A stretch of DNA of 64,000 nt from Pseudomonas sediminis (GCF_002741105.1 NZ_NIQU01000008.1:62001-126000), one strand, 5' to 3'; counted from the first letter of the stretch, positions 11,226-19,715 are shown. Made by a program: numbers and translations. The notes: generated by a model from the letters alone, not told the origin.

Positions 11226-12902
11226 ATGCTGGTGCACCTGTCCATTCACAACTACGCCATCGTTGACCATTTGGACCTTGAGCTGGATGCCGGCATGAGC
11301 GCCATCAGCGGCGAGACCGGTGCCGGCAAGTCGATCATGCTCGACGCCCTCGGCCTGTGCCTGGGCGATCGTGCCGACAGCGGCGTGGTGCGCCCAGGCA
11401 GTGACAAGGCGGACATTCTCGCCAGCTTCGATCTGGCGGACATTCCCGAAGCCCGCACCTGGCTTGCCGAGCGCGACCTGGACAACGACGGCCCGTGCAT
11501 CCTGCGCCGGGTGATTACCGCCGAGGGCCGCTCGCGCGGCTATATCAATGGCAGCCCCTGCCCGCAGGCCGATCTCAAGGCCCTTGGCGAACTGATCATC
11601 GATATCCACAGCCAGCACGAACATCAGTCGCTGCTCAAGACCGACACCCATCGCCGCCTGCTCGACGAATACGCCGGCAGCCAGGACCTCGCGCGCCAGG
11701 TGCAACTCGCAGCGCAACGTTGGAAGCAGACGCGCAACGAACTTGAGCGCATCTCCAGCCAGAGCGACGAGCAGCGCGCTCGCCACCAGTTGCTCAGCTA
11801 CCAGCTCGAAGAACTGGAAAACCTCGCCCTCGGCGAGAACGAGCTGGAGCAACTGGAACAGGAGCACAAGGCGCTGAGCAATGCTGAAGCGCTGCTCGCT
11901 GCCTGTCGCCAGGTACTGGATTTGTGCAGCGAAAGCGATGCCGGCAACGTGCTGTCGGCGCTAACCGCCAGCCTCAACCGCTTGGGCGCCTTTGGCGGTC
12001 AGGGCGGCACCTTGAACGAAGCCAGCAACTTGTTGGCCAGTGCGCAGATCCAGGTGGAGGAAGCCGTCGGCGAATTGAACCGCTTCCTCGACCACTTCGA
12101 CGCCGACCCCGAGCGCCAGCAGTTTCTCGAAGAGCGCCTAGACACCATCTACACCCTGGCCCGCAAGCACCGTATTCAACCAGCCGAACTGGCCGCTTTG
12201 CAGCAGCAGTTGTTCGATGAGCTCGAAGGCCTGAATGCCGACGATCAGGCCAGCGAACGCCTGGCCGAGGAGCTGGCGGCTTATGAGCGCCACTACCAGG
12301 AAAAAGCAGCCGAGCTCAGCACACTGCGCAGCAATGCTGCCGAGCGCCTGGCCGCAGCCGTAGAGCAGGAAATGCAGGCTCTGGGCATGCCCGGCGGTCG
12401 CTTCAATATTCAACTCCAAGCCATGAGCAGCGAAGAACCACACGCAAGCGGCCTGGAGACAGTGGAATTTCTGGTCAGCGCCAACCCTGGTCAGCCGCTA
12501 CGCGGCCTGGCCAAGGTGGCATCTGGCGGTGAACTGTCACGCATCAGCCTGGCGATTCAGGTGATAACCGCACAGACCTCGCGCGTACCGACCCTGGTAT
12601 TCGACGAAGTGGACGTCGGTATCGGCGGCCCAACCGCAGAAGTGGTCGGCCAGCTGTTACGCCGCCTCGGCGAACGCGGGCAAGTGCTGTGCGTCACCCA
12701 CTTGCCGCAAGTCGCCGCGCAGGGCCATCAACATCTGTTCGTGCACAAACGCCGCGGCGAAGACGCCACCTCTACCGCAGTGAGCAAGCTGGACGAGAGC
12801 GGCCGCGTCGAAGAGATCGCTCGCATGCTCGGTGGCGTCGACCTGACCGAGGAATCCCTGGCTCATGCGCGCAAGATGGTCACCAGCGCCCAGGCGGCGT
12901 GA
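11226..12902 (+). CDS. recN: DNA repair protein RecN
   Basis: RecN is an SMC-like ATPase that acts early in double-strand break repair. The 558-residue protein has the N-terminal Walker A GETGAGKS (about residue 30-37), a long central coiled coil (about 150-380), the ABC signature ASGGELSRISLAIQ and Walker B LVFDEVDVGIGG near 455-480, and the D/H-loop segment VLCVTHLPQVAA. Length matches the family. A LexA box just upstream marks it as an SOS gene. It shares its 158-base upstream region with the divergent heat-shock promoter of grpE. Confidence 0.98.
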   Translation: MLVHLSIHNYAIVDHLDLELDAGMSAISGETGAGKSIMLDALGLCLGDRADSGVVRPGSDKADILASFDLADIPEARTWLAERDLDNDGPCILRRVITAEGRSRGYINGSPCPQADLKALGELIIDIHSQHEHQSLLKTDTHRRLLDEYAGSQDLARQVQLAAQRWKQTRNELERISSQSDEQRARHQLLSYQLEELENLALGENELEQLEQEHKALSNAEALLAACRQVLDLCSESDAGNVLSALTASLNRLGAFGGQGGTLNEASNLLASAQIQVEEAVGELNRFLDHFDADPERQQFLEERLDTIYTLARKHRIQPAELAALQQQLFDELEGLNADDQASERLAEELAAYERHYQEKAAELSTLRSNAAERLAAAVEQEMQALGMPGGRFNIQLQAMSSEEPHASGLETVEFLVSANPGQPLRGLAKVASGGELSRISLAIQVITAQTSRVPTLVFDEVDVGIGGPTAEVVGQLLRRLGERGQVLCVTHLPQVAAQGHQHLFVHKRRGEDATSTAVSKLDESGRVEEIARMLGGVDLTEESLAHARKMVTSAQAA

Positions 12903-12963
12903 GACACGCTTAGCGCGGACGCAATCCGGAAGCCCTCGGATTACAACCGGACCATGGCAAAGC

Positions 12964-12991
12964 AAAAAGGCGACCCGAGGGTCGCCTTTTT
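12964..12991. terminator. bidirectional terminator between recN and fur
   Basis: Arms AAAAAGGCGACCC (12964-12976) and GGGTCGCCTTTTT (12979-12991) form a long perfect stem with A and T runs on either side. It serves the convergent recN and fur transcripts. Confidence 0.92.
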
Positions 12992-13007
12992 GATTGCCGC
13001 AGAAGAA

Positions 13008-13412
13008 TCAGCTCTTCTTGCGCACGTACAGCACCAGGTTGTGGTCAACCAGCTCGAAACCGTGCTCCTTGACGATCTCTTTCTGGCGCTTCTCGATCTC
13101 GGCGTCGAAGAATTCGATCACTTCGCCGGAGTCGACGCAGACCATATGGTCGTGATGGCCGCTATCAGCCAGCTCGAATACGGCATGGCCGCCATCGAAG
13201 TTGTGACGCACCACCAGGCCAGCGGCCTCGAACTGAGTCAGAACGCGGTATACGGTGGCTAGGCCAACGTCTTCACCGGCCTCCATCAGCGCTTTGTAGA
13301 CATCTTCCGCGCTCATGTGGCGGTGCTCGGCGTTATCCAGCATTTGCAGGATTTTGACTCGTGGCAGAGTCACCTTCAGTCCAGCTTTGCGCAGTTCGTT
13401 ATTTTCAACCAT
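13008..13412 (-). CDS. fur: ferric uptake regulator Fur
   Basis: Fur represses iron-uptake genes with Fe(II) as corepressor. I start at MVENNELRKAG (13412), giving the standard 134 residues of Pseudomonas Fur; an ATG five codons upstream is less likely. The winged-helix domain (about 1-82) contains TVYRVLTQFEAAGLV, and the dimerisation and metal domain contains SGHHDHMVCVDSGEVIEF. As is usual in Pseudomonas, it lacks the C-terminal CxxC cysteines of the E. coli protein. It is divergent from bamE/omlA and convergent with recN. Confidence 0.98.
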   Translation of the reverse strand: MVENNELRKAGLKVTLPRVKILQMLDNAEHRHMSAEDVYKALMEAGEDVGLATVYRVLTQFEAAGLVVRHNFDGGHAVFELADSGHHDHMVCVDSGEVIEFFDAEIEKRQKEIVKEHGFELVDHNLVLYVRKKS

Positions 13413-13506
13413 GGTCTGCTTTCTCATGGATGCTGCTTCGCAGCACCCTTCAATACGGGTATGATCCGGGGTTCAAGTTGCCCAAGATAGTGGAAGTCAC
13501 CCTCCG

Positions 13507-14025
13507 ATGCAAAAAACCAAGCTCTTGCTGACCAGCCTGTCGCTGACCGGGCTCTTCGCACTCGCCGGTTGTTCATTCCCCGGGGTTTACAAGATCGACA
13601 TTCAACAGGGCAATGTCGTGACACAGGACATGATAGACCAGCTGCGCCCGGGAATGACCCGACGCCAAGTGCGGTTTATCATGGGTAACCCGCTGATCAC
13701 CGACACCTTCCATGCCGATCGCTGGGATTATCTGTACAGCATCCAGCCTGGCGGCCGTCAGCGCCTGCAGGAACGCGTCAGCCTGGTGTTCGACGGCAGC
13801 GACCAGCTGGTTGGCCTGGCCGGCGACTTCATGCCCGGCGTAAGCCGTGACCAGGCGATTATGGGCGAAGGCGGCGACACCAGCAGTGCCCAGCCGCAAG
13901 CCAAACCACAGGATGAAACGCCGCCAGCGCCCGGCTCGTTGCTGGAGCAGATCCAGCGCGAGGTGGATCAGGTCGAAACCGTCCCGGTGCCGACGCCTGA
14001 GCCGCTGGACACCAATCCGCAGTAA
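13507..14025 (+). CDS. bamE: outer membrane protein assembly factor BamE/OmlA lipoprotein
   Basis: BamE (OmlA/SmpA) is a small lipoprotein of the BAM complex that folds beta-barrel proteins into the outer membrane. The 172-residue product has a signal peptide with lipobox ALAGC (Cys about 22), then the conserved core NVVTQDMIDQLRPGMTRRQV and VRFIMGNPLITDTFHADRWDY. The last 50 residues are a Pro/Gln-rich tail longer than in E. coli. The fur-omlA divergent arrangement is long known in Pseudomonas. A terminator follows 12 bases after the stop. Confidence 0.96.
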   Translation: MQKTKLLLTSLSLTGLFALAGCSFPGVYKIDIQQGNVVTQDMIDQLRPGMTRRQVRFIMGNPLITDTFHADRWDYLYSIQPGGRQRLQERVSLVFDGSDQLVGLAGDFMPGVSRDQAIMGEGGDTSSAQPQAKPQDETPPAPGSLLEQIQREVDQVETVPVPTPEPLDTNPQ

Positions 14026-14037
14026 TACGCGGACACT

Positions 14038-14066
14038 AAAAAGCCCGGAGCGAATCCGGGCTTTTT
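14038..14066. terminator. terminator after bamE
   Basis: Arms AAAAAGCCCGGA (14038-14049) and TCCGGGCTTTTT (14055-14066) with a five-base loop; A and T runs make it usable in both directions, for bamE and for the convergent rnfH. Confidence 0.92.
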
Positions 14067-14104
14067 CGCATCTGGCGCCTGGCTAGCCTATCGACTAGTC
14101 ATCA

Positions 14105-14425
14105 TCACGCCAGTTCTTCGCCCTCTTCCCTGGCCTTGGCTTTGGCCGCACGCTGCTTGCGTACTTCCTTCGGGTCGGCGATCAGCGGCCGATAGATCTC
14201 GACGCGCTCGCCTTCCTCCAGCACTCGCTCTTCCGGTTTGCCTACCGCCTTGCCAAAAATGCCCAGCGGCGCCTGGCTCAGATCCAGTTCCGGAAAGAAC
14301 TGCTGCATACCAGAACGCAGTGCGGCCTCGCGCACCGTGGTGCCGGCCGGTACGGACAAGCGCAGCAGCTTCTGCCGCTCGGCAAGGGCGTAGACCACCT
14401 CAATGGCAATACTGGGCTTATCCAT
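14105..14425 (-). CDS. rnfH: RnfH family protein
   Basis: A 106-residue ubiquitin-like (beta-grasp) protein of the RnfH/UPF0125 family. I start at MDKPSIAIEVVYA (14425), which overlaps the end of ratA by eight bases; the frame is open upstream but only inside ratA. Typical features are the N-terminal strand VEVVYALAERQ, the segment TTVREAALRSG, VGKPEERVLEEGERVEIYRPL and a basic C-terminal tail. Together with ratA it forms the common ratA-rnfH pair. The biochemical role is not established. Confidence 0.92.
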   Translation of the reverse strand: MDKPSIAIEVVYALAERQKLLRLSVPAGTTVREAALRSGMQQFFPELDLSQAPLGIFGKAVGKPEERVLEEGERVEIYRPLIADPKEVRKQRAAKAKAREEGEELA

Positions 14426-14852
14426 ACAACTGCTTGGCTCGCTGGCAGAAGGCATCGACCATGGTATTGGCCGCCTGATTGAACAGCGGCCCCAGCGTGG
14501 CACGCACCAGCGGCCCGGCGTAGTCGAAGGTCAGGTCCAGGCTGATCTTGCAGGCCTTGTCACCCAGCGCCTTGAACTCCCAGACGCCATGGAGACTGGT
14601 GAAAGGTCCTTCCTGCAGATTCATTTCGATACGCTGCCCTGGCTGCAGCACATTGCGCGTGACGAAGCGCTGACCGATGCTGCCTTTGGCCACTTCGAGG
14701 CTGGCCAGCATGTGCGTCTCGCTGACCTCCAGTACCTCACTGGCGCGGCACCAGGGCAGAAACTGCGGGTAACCGGCAACATCGTTGACGAGATCAAACA
14801 GTGCCTGCGCCGGATAAGGCAGTAACGCCGAGCGCTGGATTCGAGTAGCCAT
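14418..14852 (-). CDS. ratA: RatA-type START/polyketide-cyclase domain protein
   Basis: A 144-residue protein of the RatA/PasT/Coq10 family (START fold). The typical opening IQRSALLPYPAQALFDLVNDV and the block QYPQFLPWCRASEVLE-like (here YPQFLPWCRASEVLEV) are present. E. coli RatA has been reported to hinder 70S assembly, while other members help ubiquinone function; which applies here is unknown. The ATG directly abuts the stop of the transporter gene upstream, and the 3' end overlaps rnfH, so all three are one transcription unit. Confidence 0.92.
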   Translation of the reverse strand: MATRIQRSALLPYPAQALFDLVNDVAGYPQFLPWCRASEVLEVSETHMLASLEVAKGSIGQRFVTRNVLQPGQRIEMNLQEGPFTSLHGVWEFKALGDKACKISLDLTFDYAGPLVRATLGPLFNQAANTMVDAFCQRAKQLYG

Positions 14853-16256
14853 TTACTTGCTCAGCTCCGCGATGAAAACGATCAGGACGCCGATTGGCGC
14901 CACGACGCGAATCAGCCAGAGGGCCAGATTGAACAGCAGCGGGCTTCTGATGGACAGCTCGTCACGCACAGCGTCACGGCTCAACACCCAACCGGCGAAC
15001 ATGGCGAAAGCCAGACCGCCCAGCGGCAGCAGAATACGGCTGGTGAGGTAATCGATGCTGTCGAAGAAGGTCTTGCCGCCTTCGGCGCCCCACTGCAGCA
15101 GATGGAAACCATCCTCGGCGAAAACGAAGAACTTGGCCTCAGCCCAGAGGTTGAACGACAGCACCGTACCCATCCCCACCAGCCAGCACAGCAGCGCCAG
15201 TGCGGCGGTTACCTGCGCGCGGCTGCGCCCGGTTTTCTCGACGAAGTAGGCCACGGCCGGCTCCAGCATGGAGATTGAGGAGCTCCATGCGGCAACGGCC
15301 ACCAGTACGAAGAAGATCAGCCCCATTACCTGGCCGAAGGCGATATTGCCGAAGGCAATCGGCAGGGTGACGAACATCAGCCCCGGGCCACCTCCCGGCT
15401 CCAGGCCAGCGGCAAAGACGATGGGGAACAGCGCCAGACCCGCCGTCAACGCCACCAGGGTATCGAGCACGCCAACGGTCAGTACCGTAGCGCCGATCGA
15501 AGCCTTCTTCGGCATGTAGGCGCCGTAGACCATGATCGAGCCGACACCCACGCTCAGGGTAAAGAACGCATGGCCCATGGCAGCGAGGATGCCGTCCTGC
15601 ACCTTGCTCGGATCGAAATGAAAGAGGAAATCGAAACCTTCGCGGAAATGTCCGGTGGTGAAGCTGTACCCCAGCAGCACCAGCAGCAGCACGAACAGCA
15701 GCGGCATCATGATGCGCAGGCTGCGCTCCAGGCCTGCTACCACTCCCTTGGCGATGACGAACGCAGTGATCAGCATGAACAGGCTGTGCCACAGGGTCAG
15801 GCGCCACGGGTCGGAGGTCAGACCGCCGAACGCCGCACCTGCGCCATCGGCGCTGATACCGGTGAAGTCGCCACGCCCCATACCGATGATGTAATCCAGC
15901 GACCAACCAGCCACCACACTGTAGAAGGACAGAATCAGTAGCGCGGCGACCATCCCCATCAGCGCAGCCAGCGACCAGTGCTTCGAGGCTCCAGCTTCGA
16001 TCGCCAGGCTCTTCATCGCATTGACCGGGCTCTGCCGGCCGCGGCGACCGATCATGGTTTCTGCCAGCATGATCGGCACACCCACCAGGGCAATGCAGAA
16101 CAGATACATGACGACGAACGCACCGCCGCCATAGACCCCTGTCATATAGGGGAATTTCCAGATATTGCCGAGACCGACTGCCGAGCCGGTCGCCGCCAGG
16201 ATGAATACCCAGCGACTGGCCCAGGCACCGTGAATCGAAACTTTGTCGCTCGCCAT
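14853..16256 (-). CDS. sodium-dependent transporter, NSS (SNF) family
   Basis: An inner-membrane Na+-coupled symporter of the neurotransmitter:sodium symporter (LeuT-like) family, probably for an amino acid or amine. The TM1 signature SAVGLGNIWKFPYMTG, with the unwound Gly-containing segment, is clear, and about 11-12 hydrophobic helices follow, for example MVAALLILSFYSVVAGWSLD. I start at MASDKVSIHG (16256, 467 residues). The frame remains open to 16346 but that stretch overlaps the smpB promoter; neither start has a strong Shine-Dalgarno. It lies between ratA and smpB, which I recall as neighbours in PAO1. Confidence 0.9.
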   Translation of the reverse strand: MASDKVSIHGAWASRWVFILAATGSAVGLGNIWKFPYMTGVYGGGAFVVMYLFCIALVGVPIMLAETMIGRRGRQSPVNAMKSLAIEAGASKHWSLAALMGMVAALLILSFYSVVAGWSLDYIIGMGRGDFTGISADGAGAAFGGLTSDPWRLTLWHSLFMLITAFVIAKGVVAGLERSLRIMMPLLFVLLLVLLGYSFTTGHFREGFDFLFHFDPSKVQDGILAAMGHAFFTLSVGVGSIMVYGAYMPKKASIGATVLTVGVLDTLVALTAGLALFPIVFAAGLEPGGGPGLMFVTLPIAFGNIAFGQVMGLIFFVLVAVAAWSSSISMLEPAVAYFVEKTGRSRAQVTAALALLCWLVGMGTVLSFNLWAEAKFFVFAEDGFHLLQWGAEGGKTFFDSIDYLTSRILLPLGGLAFAMFAGWVLSRDAVRDELSIRSPLLFNLALWLIRVVAPIGVLIVFIAELSK

Positions 16257-16368
16257 TACGGCCAAGACCCCATACTGCGGGAAAAAAGATCGCACATTGT
16301 CGGAGATTAGCGGCATGGGCTCAAGTTTGGCTCGGTAACGCCCCATGGCGCAGGCGCGGACGACTCCC

Positions 16369-16374
16369 TATAAT
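16369..16374 (+). promoter_or_regulatory. -10 box of smpB
   Basis: A perfect TATAAT lies only nine bases before the smpB ATG. Transcription would begin around 16381, leaving almost no 5' UTR. A weak -35 (ATGGCG, 16345-16350) sits 18 bases upstream. Confidence 0.65.
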
Positions 16375-16383
16375 GCGCGCCCT

Positions 16384-16866
16384 ATGGCTAAGCAAAAGAA
16401 ACATCCTCAAGGCACCATCGCGCTGAACAAAAAGGCGCTGCATGACTATTTCATCGAACACAAGTTCGAGGCCGGCTTGGTGCTGTCCGGCTGGGAAGTG
16501 AAGAGCCTGCGTGCCGGCAAAGCACAGCTGGTCGACAGCTACGTGCTGCTCAAGGACGATGAAGCCTGGCTGATGGGTTGCCACATCGCGCCCCTGAAAA
16601 CCGCCAGCACCCATGTCATCGCCGACCCGACCCGCACGCGCAAGCTGCTGCTGAACAAGCGCGAGCTGGAAAAGCTGTTCGGCTCAGTACAGCAGAAGGG
16701 CTATACCGCCGTGGCACTGTCGCTTTACTGGAAGCAGCATCTGGTCAAATGCGAAATTGCCCTGGCCAAGGGCAAGAAGGACTTCGACAAGCGCCACACC
16801 GAGAAGGAACGTGACGCCGACCGCGAAGTTCAGCGCGCGATGCGCAGCAAGGGCAAGGAAGACTGA
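16384..16866 (+). CDS. smpB: SsrA-binding protein SmpB
   Basis: SmpB binds tmRNA and brings it to stalled ribosomes for trans-translation. I start at MAKQKKHPQG (16384), giving 160 residues, the normal length; 13 upstream codons are open but include the TATAAT box. Features are NKKALHDYFIEHKFEAGLVLSGWEVKSLRAGK-type core (residues 12-43), SYVLLKDDEAWLMGCHIAPL, and the basic tail KGKKDFDKRHTEKERD, which reads the empty mRNA channel. The very short leader suggests leaderless or near-leaderless translation. It is divergent from the transporter gene. Confidence 0.97.
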   Translation: MAKQKKHPQGTIALNKKALHDYFIEHKFEAGLVLSGWEVKSLRAGKAQLVDSYVLLKDDEAWLMGCHIAPLKTASTHVIADPTRTRKLLLNKRELEKLFGSVQQKGYTAVALSLYWKQHLVKCEIALAKGKKDFDKRHTEKERDADREVQRAMRSKGKED

Positions 16867-16882
16867 ACATCCTCCCCACTTC

Positions 16883-16914
16883 GTAGCCCGGGTGATGATT
16901 GATCGCCTGGGCTC
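16883..16914. repeat. REP-like hairpin between smpB and lldR
   Basis: The sequence opens with GTAGCCCGGGTGAT and closes with ATCGCCTGGGCTC around a GATTG loop, with G-T pairs. It begins with the GTAG tetranucleotide typical of REP elements and is followed by TTGTTTCTT, so it can also end smpB transcripts. It resembles the palindrome at 22713-22772. Confidence 0.5.
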
Positions 16915-16922
16915 GTTGTTTC

Positions 16923-17705
16923 TTAAAGGCCTAGCCGGCGCTGCGCACGCGCCACACGCTGGGCTTCCAGCTGCACTTCCGAGAGCACTTCCTGCACATA
17001 GTCGATGTGCTGGTTGGAAAGCTCACGAGCATCCTCCGCACGACCTTCGATGATCGCCTGATACAACGCGCGGTGCTGCCCGATCAGCATGTCGCGGGTC
17101 TCCTCACGCTGGGCATACATGCCGCCGATGTTGGTCACCACGTTGCGCTTGAGCAAGTCGAACAGACCACGGATGGTGTGCAGCAGCACCGCGTTATGAC
17201 TGGCCTCGGCAATCGCCAGGTGAAAGCGCGCATCGGCCGCCCCTTCCTCGGCACGAGTCACCTTGCCGACTCGCGCGTAGCAATCCTGCAAGGCTTCGAA
17301 CGCTTCGGTGAGGCGCTGCCGGTCGATATCGGTGGCGCGCCTGGCCGCGTAGTAGGCGCAGGAGCCTTCCAGCGTATGGCGGAATTCCAGCAGGTCACGC
17401 TGGGCATCTTCCTTGTGCTCCAGCAGTTGCAGTAGCGGGTCGCTGAAGGTCGAGCCGAGCGACTCAGCGACATAGTTACCGCCACCCTGGCGACTGATCA
17501 GCAGCCCCTTGGCTGCCAACTTCTGGATCGCTTCACGCAGGGACGGACGAGACACGCCGAACTGCTCGGCCAGCGCACGCTCTGCGGGCAGCCTCTCACC
17601 GGCACGCAAAGTGCCTTCGAGAATCATGGTTTCCAGTTGCGCGACGATGTCATCGGAGAGACGACGCTGCCGCACCTGACCTACTTCCATCACCCACATC
17701 TCCAT
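16923..17705 (-). CDS. lldR: lactate-responsive GntR/FadR-family regulator LldR
   Basis: LldR represses the lactate operon and is released by lactate. The N-terminal winged helix contains LSDDIVAQLETMILEGTLRAG and FGVSRPSLREAIQKLAAKGLL; the C-terminal FCD domain shows the metal/ligand residues in DARFHLAIAEASHN, GQHRALYQAI and SNQHIDYV. I give the start at 17705 (MEMWVMEVGQ, 260 residues); ATGs at 17699 and 17690 are also possible, the latter having a GGAG ten bases upstream. It is divergent from lldP, and the shared region holds a perfect FadR-type operator. Confidence 0.93.
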   Translation of the reverse strand: MEMWVMEVGQVRQRRLSDDIVAQLETMILEGTLRAGERLPAERALAEQFGVSRPSLREAIQKLAAKGLLISRQGGGNYVAESLGSTFSDPLLQLLEHKEDAQRDLLEFRHTLEGSCAYYAARRATDIDRQRLTEAFEALQDCYARVGKVTRAEEGAADARFHLAIAEASHNAVLLHTIRGLFDLLKRNVVTNIGGMYAQREETRDMLIGQHRALYQAIIEGRAEDARELSNQHIDYVQEVLSEVQLEAQRVARAQRRLGL

Positions 17706-17847
17706 TGGTTTGACCAGGCCGAAGACCTCAGGAGGCAAGCCTATAGCGCGCCCTTTCGCTGAACAAGCAGGCACTCTACGACCAAAGTCTTAGCCACTCG
17801 ATTTGACAGTCAATTGAGCAACTTTTAACCTGACCTCGCTTCATTGT

Positions 17848-17866
17848 AAATTGGTATTACCAATTT
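17848..17866. promoter_or_regulatory. LldR operator
   Basis: Perfect palindrome AAATTGGT-ATT-ACCAATTT. The TGGT-N3-ACCA core is the classical FadR-subfamily GntR operator. It lies in the lldR-lldP gap, 36 bases before the upstream ORF. A TTGACA hexamer at 17803-17808 may belong to the lldP promoter, although no good -10 box accompanies it. Confidence 0.85.
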
Positions 17867-17901
17867 AACCAACAAGAACAACAAACCATCGAGGTCACGC
17901 C

Positions 17902-17979
17902 ATGACAGCCCTACGCGCTGCAAGCCTGTTCGATCACGCCTCATCCCTGCCGCGCCCGCTGCGCGCTCGTGTGGAGTAA
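17902..17979 (+). CDS. possible 25-aa upstream ORF before lldP
   Basis: ATG at 17902 has a GAGGT Shine-Dalgarno six bases upstream. The 25 codons (MTALRAASLFDH... to ...RARVE) end with TAA, six bases before the lldP ATG. The GGAG used by lldP lies in the last codons of this ORF, so translation of the two should be coupled. Seen: ORF and sites. Inferred: leader function. No homologue recognised. Confidence 0.45.
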   Translation: MTALRAASLFDHASSLPRPLRARVE

Positions 17980-17985
17980 GACCCA

Positions 17986-19680
17986 ATGTCCAACGGAATT
18001 CTCGCCCTGCTGGCGTTCTCGCCGATTCTGCTTGCCGCCGTTCTGCTGATCGGCCTGCGCTGGCCGGCCAAACACGCCATGCCTCTGGTCTACCTGGTGA
18101 CTGCCGCCGTCGGTCTGTTCGCCTGGGACATGACCCTCAATCGTGTCCTGGCCTCCACCCTGCAAGGCTTGTTGATCACTCTCGGCCTGCTGTGGATCAT
18201 TTTCGGCGCCATCCTGCTGCTCAATACCCTCAAGCACTCTGGCGGCATAACCGCCATCCGTGCCGGCTTCACCACCATCAGTCCTGACCGCCGCATCCAG
18301 GCCATCATCATCGCCTGGTTGTTCGGCTGCTTCATCGAGGGCGCCTCGGGCTTCGGTACGCCAGCCGCCATCGCTGCCCCGCTGCTGGTTGCCATCGGTT
18401 TTCCGGCCATGGCCGCCGTGTTGATGGGCATGCTGGTACAAAGCACGCCGGTCTCCTTCGGCGCCGTCGGTACGCCGATCATCGTCGGCCTCAATACCGG
18501 CCTGGACACTGCCACCATCGGTGCGCAGCTGGTCGAGCAGGGTTCGTCCTGGGCGCAGTTCCTGCAGTTGATCACCAGTGAAGTGGCAATCATCCATGCC
18601 ACCGTCGGTGTGGTCATGCCGGTCATCATGGCAATGATGCTGACCCGTTTCTTCGGTCAGGAGAAAAGCTGGAAAGCCGGTCTGGAAGTGCTGCCGTTCG
18701 CGATTTTCGCCGGGCTGGCCTTCGTCGTGCCGTACGTTTTCACCGGCGTCTTTCTCGGCCCGGAATTCCCATCGCTGCTGGGCGGCCTGATCGGCCTGGC
18801 CATCGTCACCAGCGCCGCCCGCTTCGGCTTCCTGGTGCCGAAAAAGACCTGGGACTTCGCCCCGGCGGACAAATGGCCGAGCGAATGGCTGGGCACCGTC
18901 GAGATGAAGCTGGACGAACTGACCGCCAAACCGATGAGCGCACTGCGCGCCTGGCTGCCCTATGTGCTGGTCGGCGCACTGCTGGTGATCAGCCGTGTGT
19001 TCCCGGAAGTAGGCAACGCGCTGAAGGCCGTGGTGGTGAACTTCCCCGACCTGCTCGGCGAAGCCGGTGTCAGCGCCAACTTCCAACCCCTGTACCTACC
19101 GGGCGGCATACTGGTCGCCGTGGTTCTGGCCACGTTCTTCCTGCATGGCATGAAGGCGCGTGACCTGGGCAAGGCGGTGAAAGAGTCATCCAGCGTATTG
19201 CTCAGCGCCGGTTTCGTGCTGCTGTTCACCGTGCCGATGGTGCGTATCCTGATCAACTCCGGCGTGAATGGTGCAGAACTGGCCAGCATGCCGATCCTCA
19301 TGGCCCGCTGGGTGGCCGACAGCGTTGGCGGCATCTATCCACTACTGGCCCCGAGCATCGGTGCCCTGGGCGCCTTCATCGCTGGTTCCAACACCGTCAG
19401 CAACATGATGTTCAGCCAGTTCCAATTCGGCGTGGCCAGCAGCCTGGGTATTTCCAGCGCGCTGATCGTCGCGGTGCAGGCCGTAGGTGCCGCCGCCGGC
19501 AACATGGTGGCGATCCATAACGTGGTCGCAGCCTCGGCTACCGTTGGCCTGCTCGGCCGCGAAGGCAGTACCCTGCGCAAGACCATCTGGCCGACGCTGT
19601 ACTACCTGCTGTTCACCGGCATCATCGCGATGGTCGCGATCTACGTACTGGGCGTCAGCGATCCGCTGATGACTCACTGA
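17986..19680 (+). CDS. lldP: L-lactate permease
   Basis: LldP is a proton-coupled lactate (and glycolate) permease of the LctP family in the inner membrane. The 564-residue protein is hydrophobic throughout, with about 13 membrane segments. Family landmarks include FGCFIEGASGFGTPAAIAAP at about residues 110-130, QSTPVSFGAVGTPIIVGL, and APSIGALGAFIAGSNTVSNM near 460-480. Length is typical. It is the first main gene of lldP-lldD-dld, controlled by LldR at the operator upstream, and possibly coupled to the preceding 25-codon ORF. Confidence 0.97.
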   Translation: MSNGILALLAFSPILLAAVLLIGLRWPAKHAMPLVYLVTAAVGLFAWDMTLNRVLASTLQGLLITLGLLWIIFGAILLLNTLKHSGGITAIRAGFTTISPDRRIQAIIIAWLFGCFIEGASGFGTPAAIAAPLLVAIGFPAMAAVLMGMLVQSTPVSFGAVGTPIIVGLNTGLDTATIGAQLVEQGSSWAQFLQLITSEVAIIHATVGVVMPVIMAMMLTRFFGQEKSWKAGLEVLPFAIFAGLAFVVPYVFTGVFLGPEFPSLLGGLIGLAIVTSAARFGFLVPKKTWDFAPADKWPSEWLGTVEMKLDELTAKPMSALRAWLPYVLVGALLVISRVFPEVGNALKAVVVNFPDLLGEAGVSANFQPLYLPGGILVAVVLATFFLHGMKARDLGKAVKESSSVLLSAGFVLLFTVPMVRILINSGVNGAELASMPILMARWVADSVGGIYPLLAPSIGALGAFIAGSNTVSNMMFSQFQFGVASSLGISSALIVAVQAVGAAAGNMVAIHNVVAASATVGLLGREGSTLRKTIWPTLYYLLFTGIIAMVAIYVLGVSDPLMTH

Positions 19681-19696
19681 TCGACTGGTAGTGAGC

Positions 19697-19715
19697 GCCC
19701 CGACATCGTCGGGGC
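19697..19715 (+). terminator. hairpin between lldP and lldD
   Basis: Arms GCCCCGA (19697-19703) and TCGGGGC (19709-19715), loop CATCG, followed by ATTT. It probably gives partial termination or mRNA stabilisation between permease and dehydrogenase genes. Confidence 0.5.

Noticed and set aside
8767..11298. 843-codon ORF opposite dnaK and grpE
   Set aside because: Antisense shadow of two well-conserved chaperone genes; it also crosses the grpE/recN promoter region.
17941..19086. 381-codon minus-strand ORF opposite lldP
   Set aside because: Low-complexity Gln/His/Asp/Gly translation typical of the reverse of a GC-rich membrane-protein gene.
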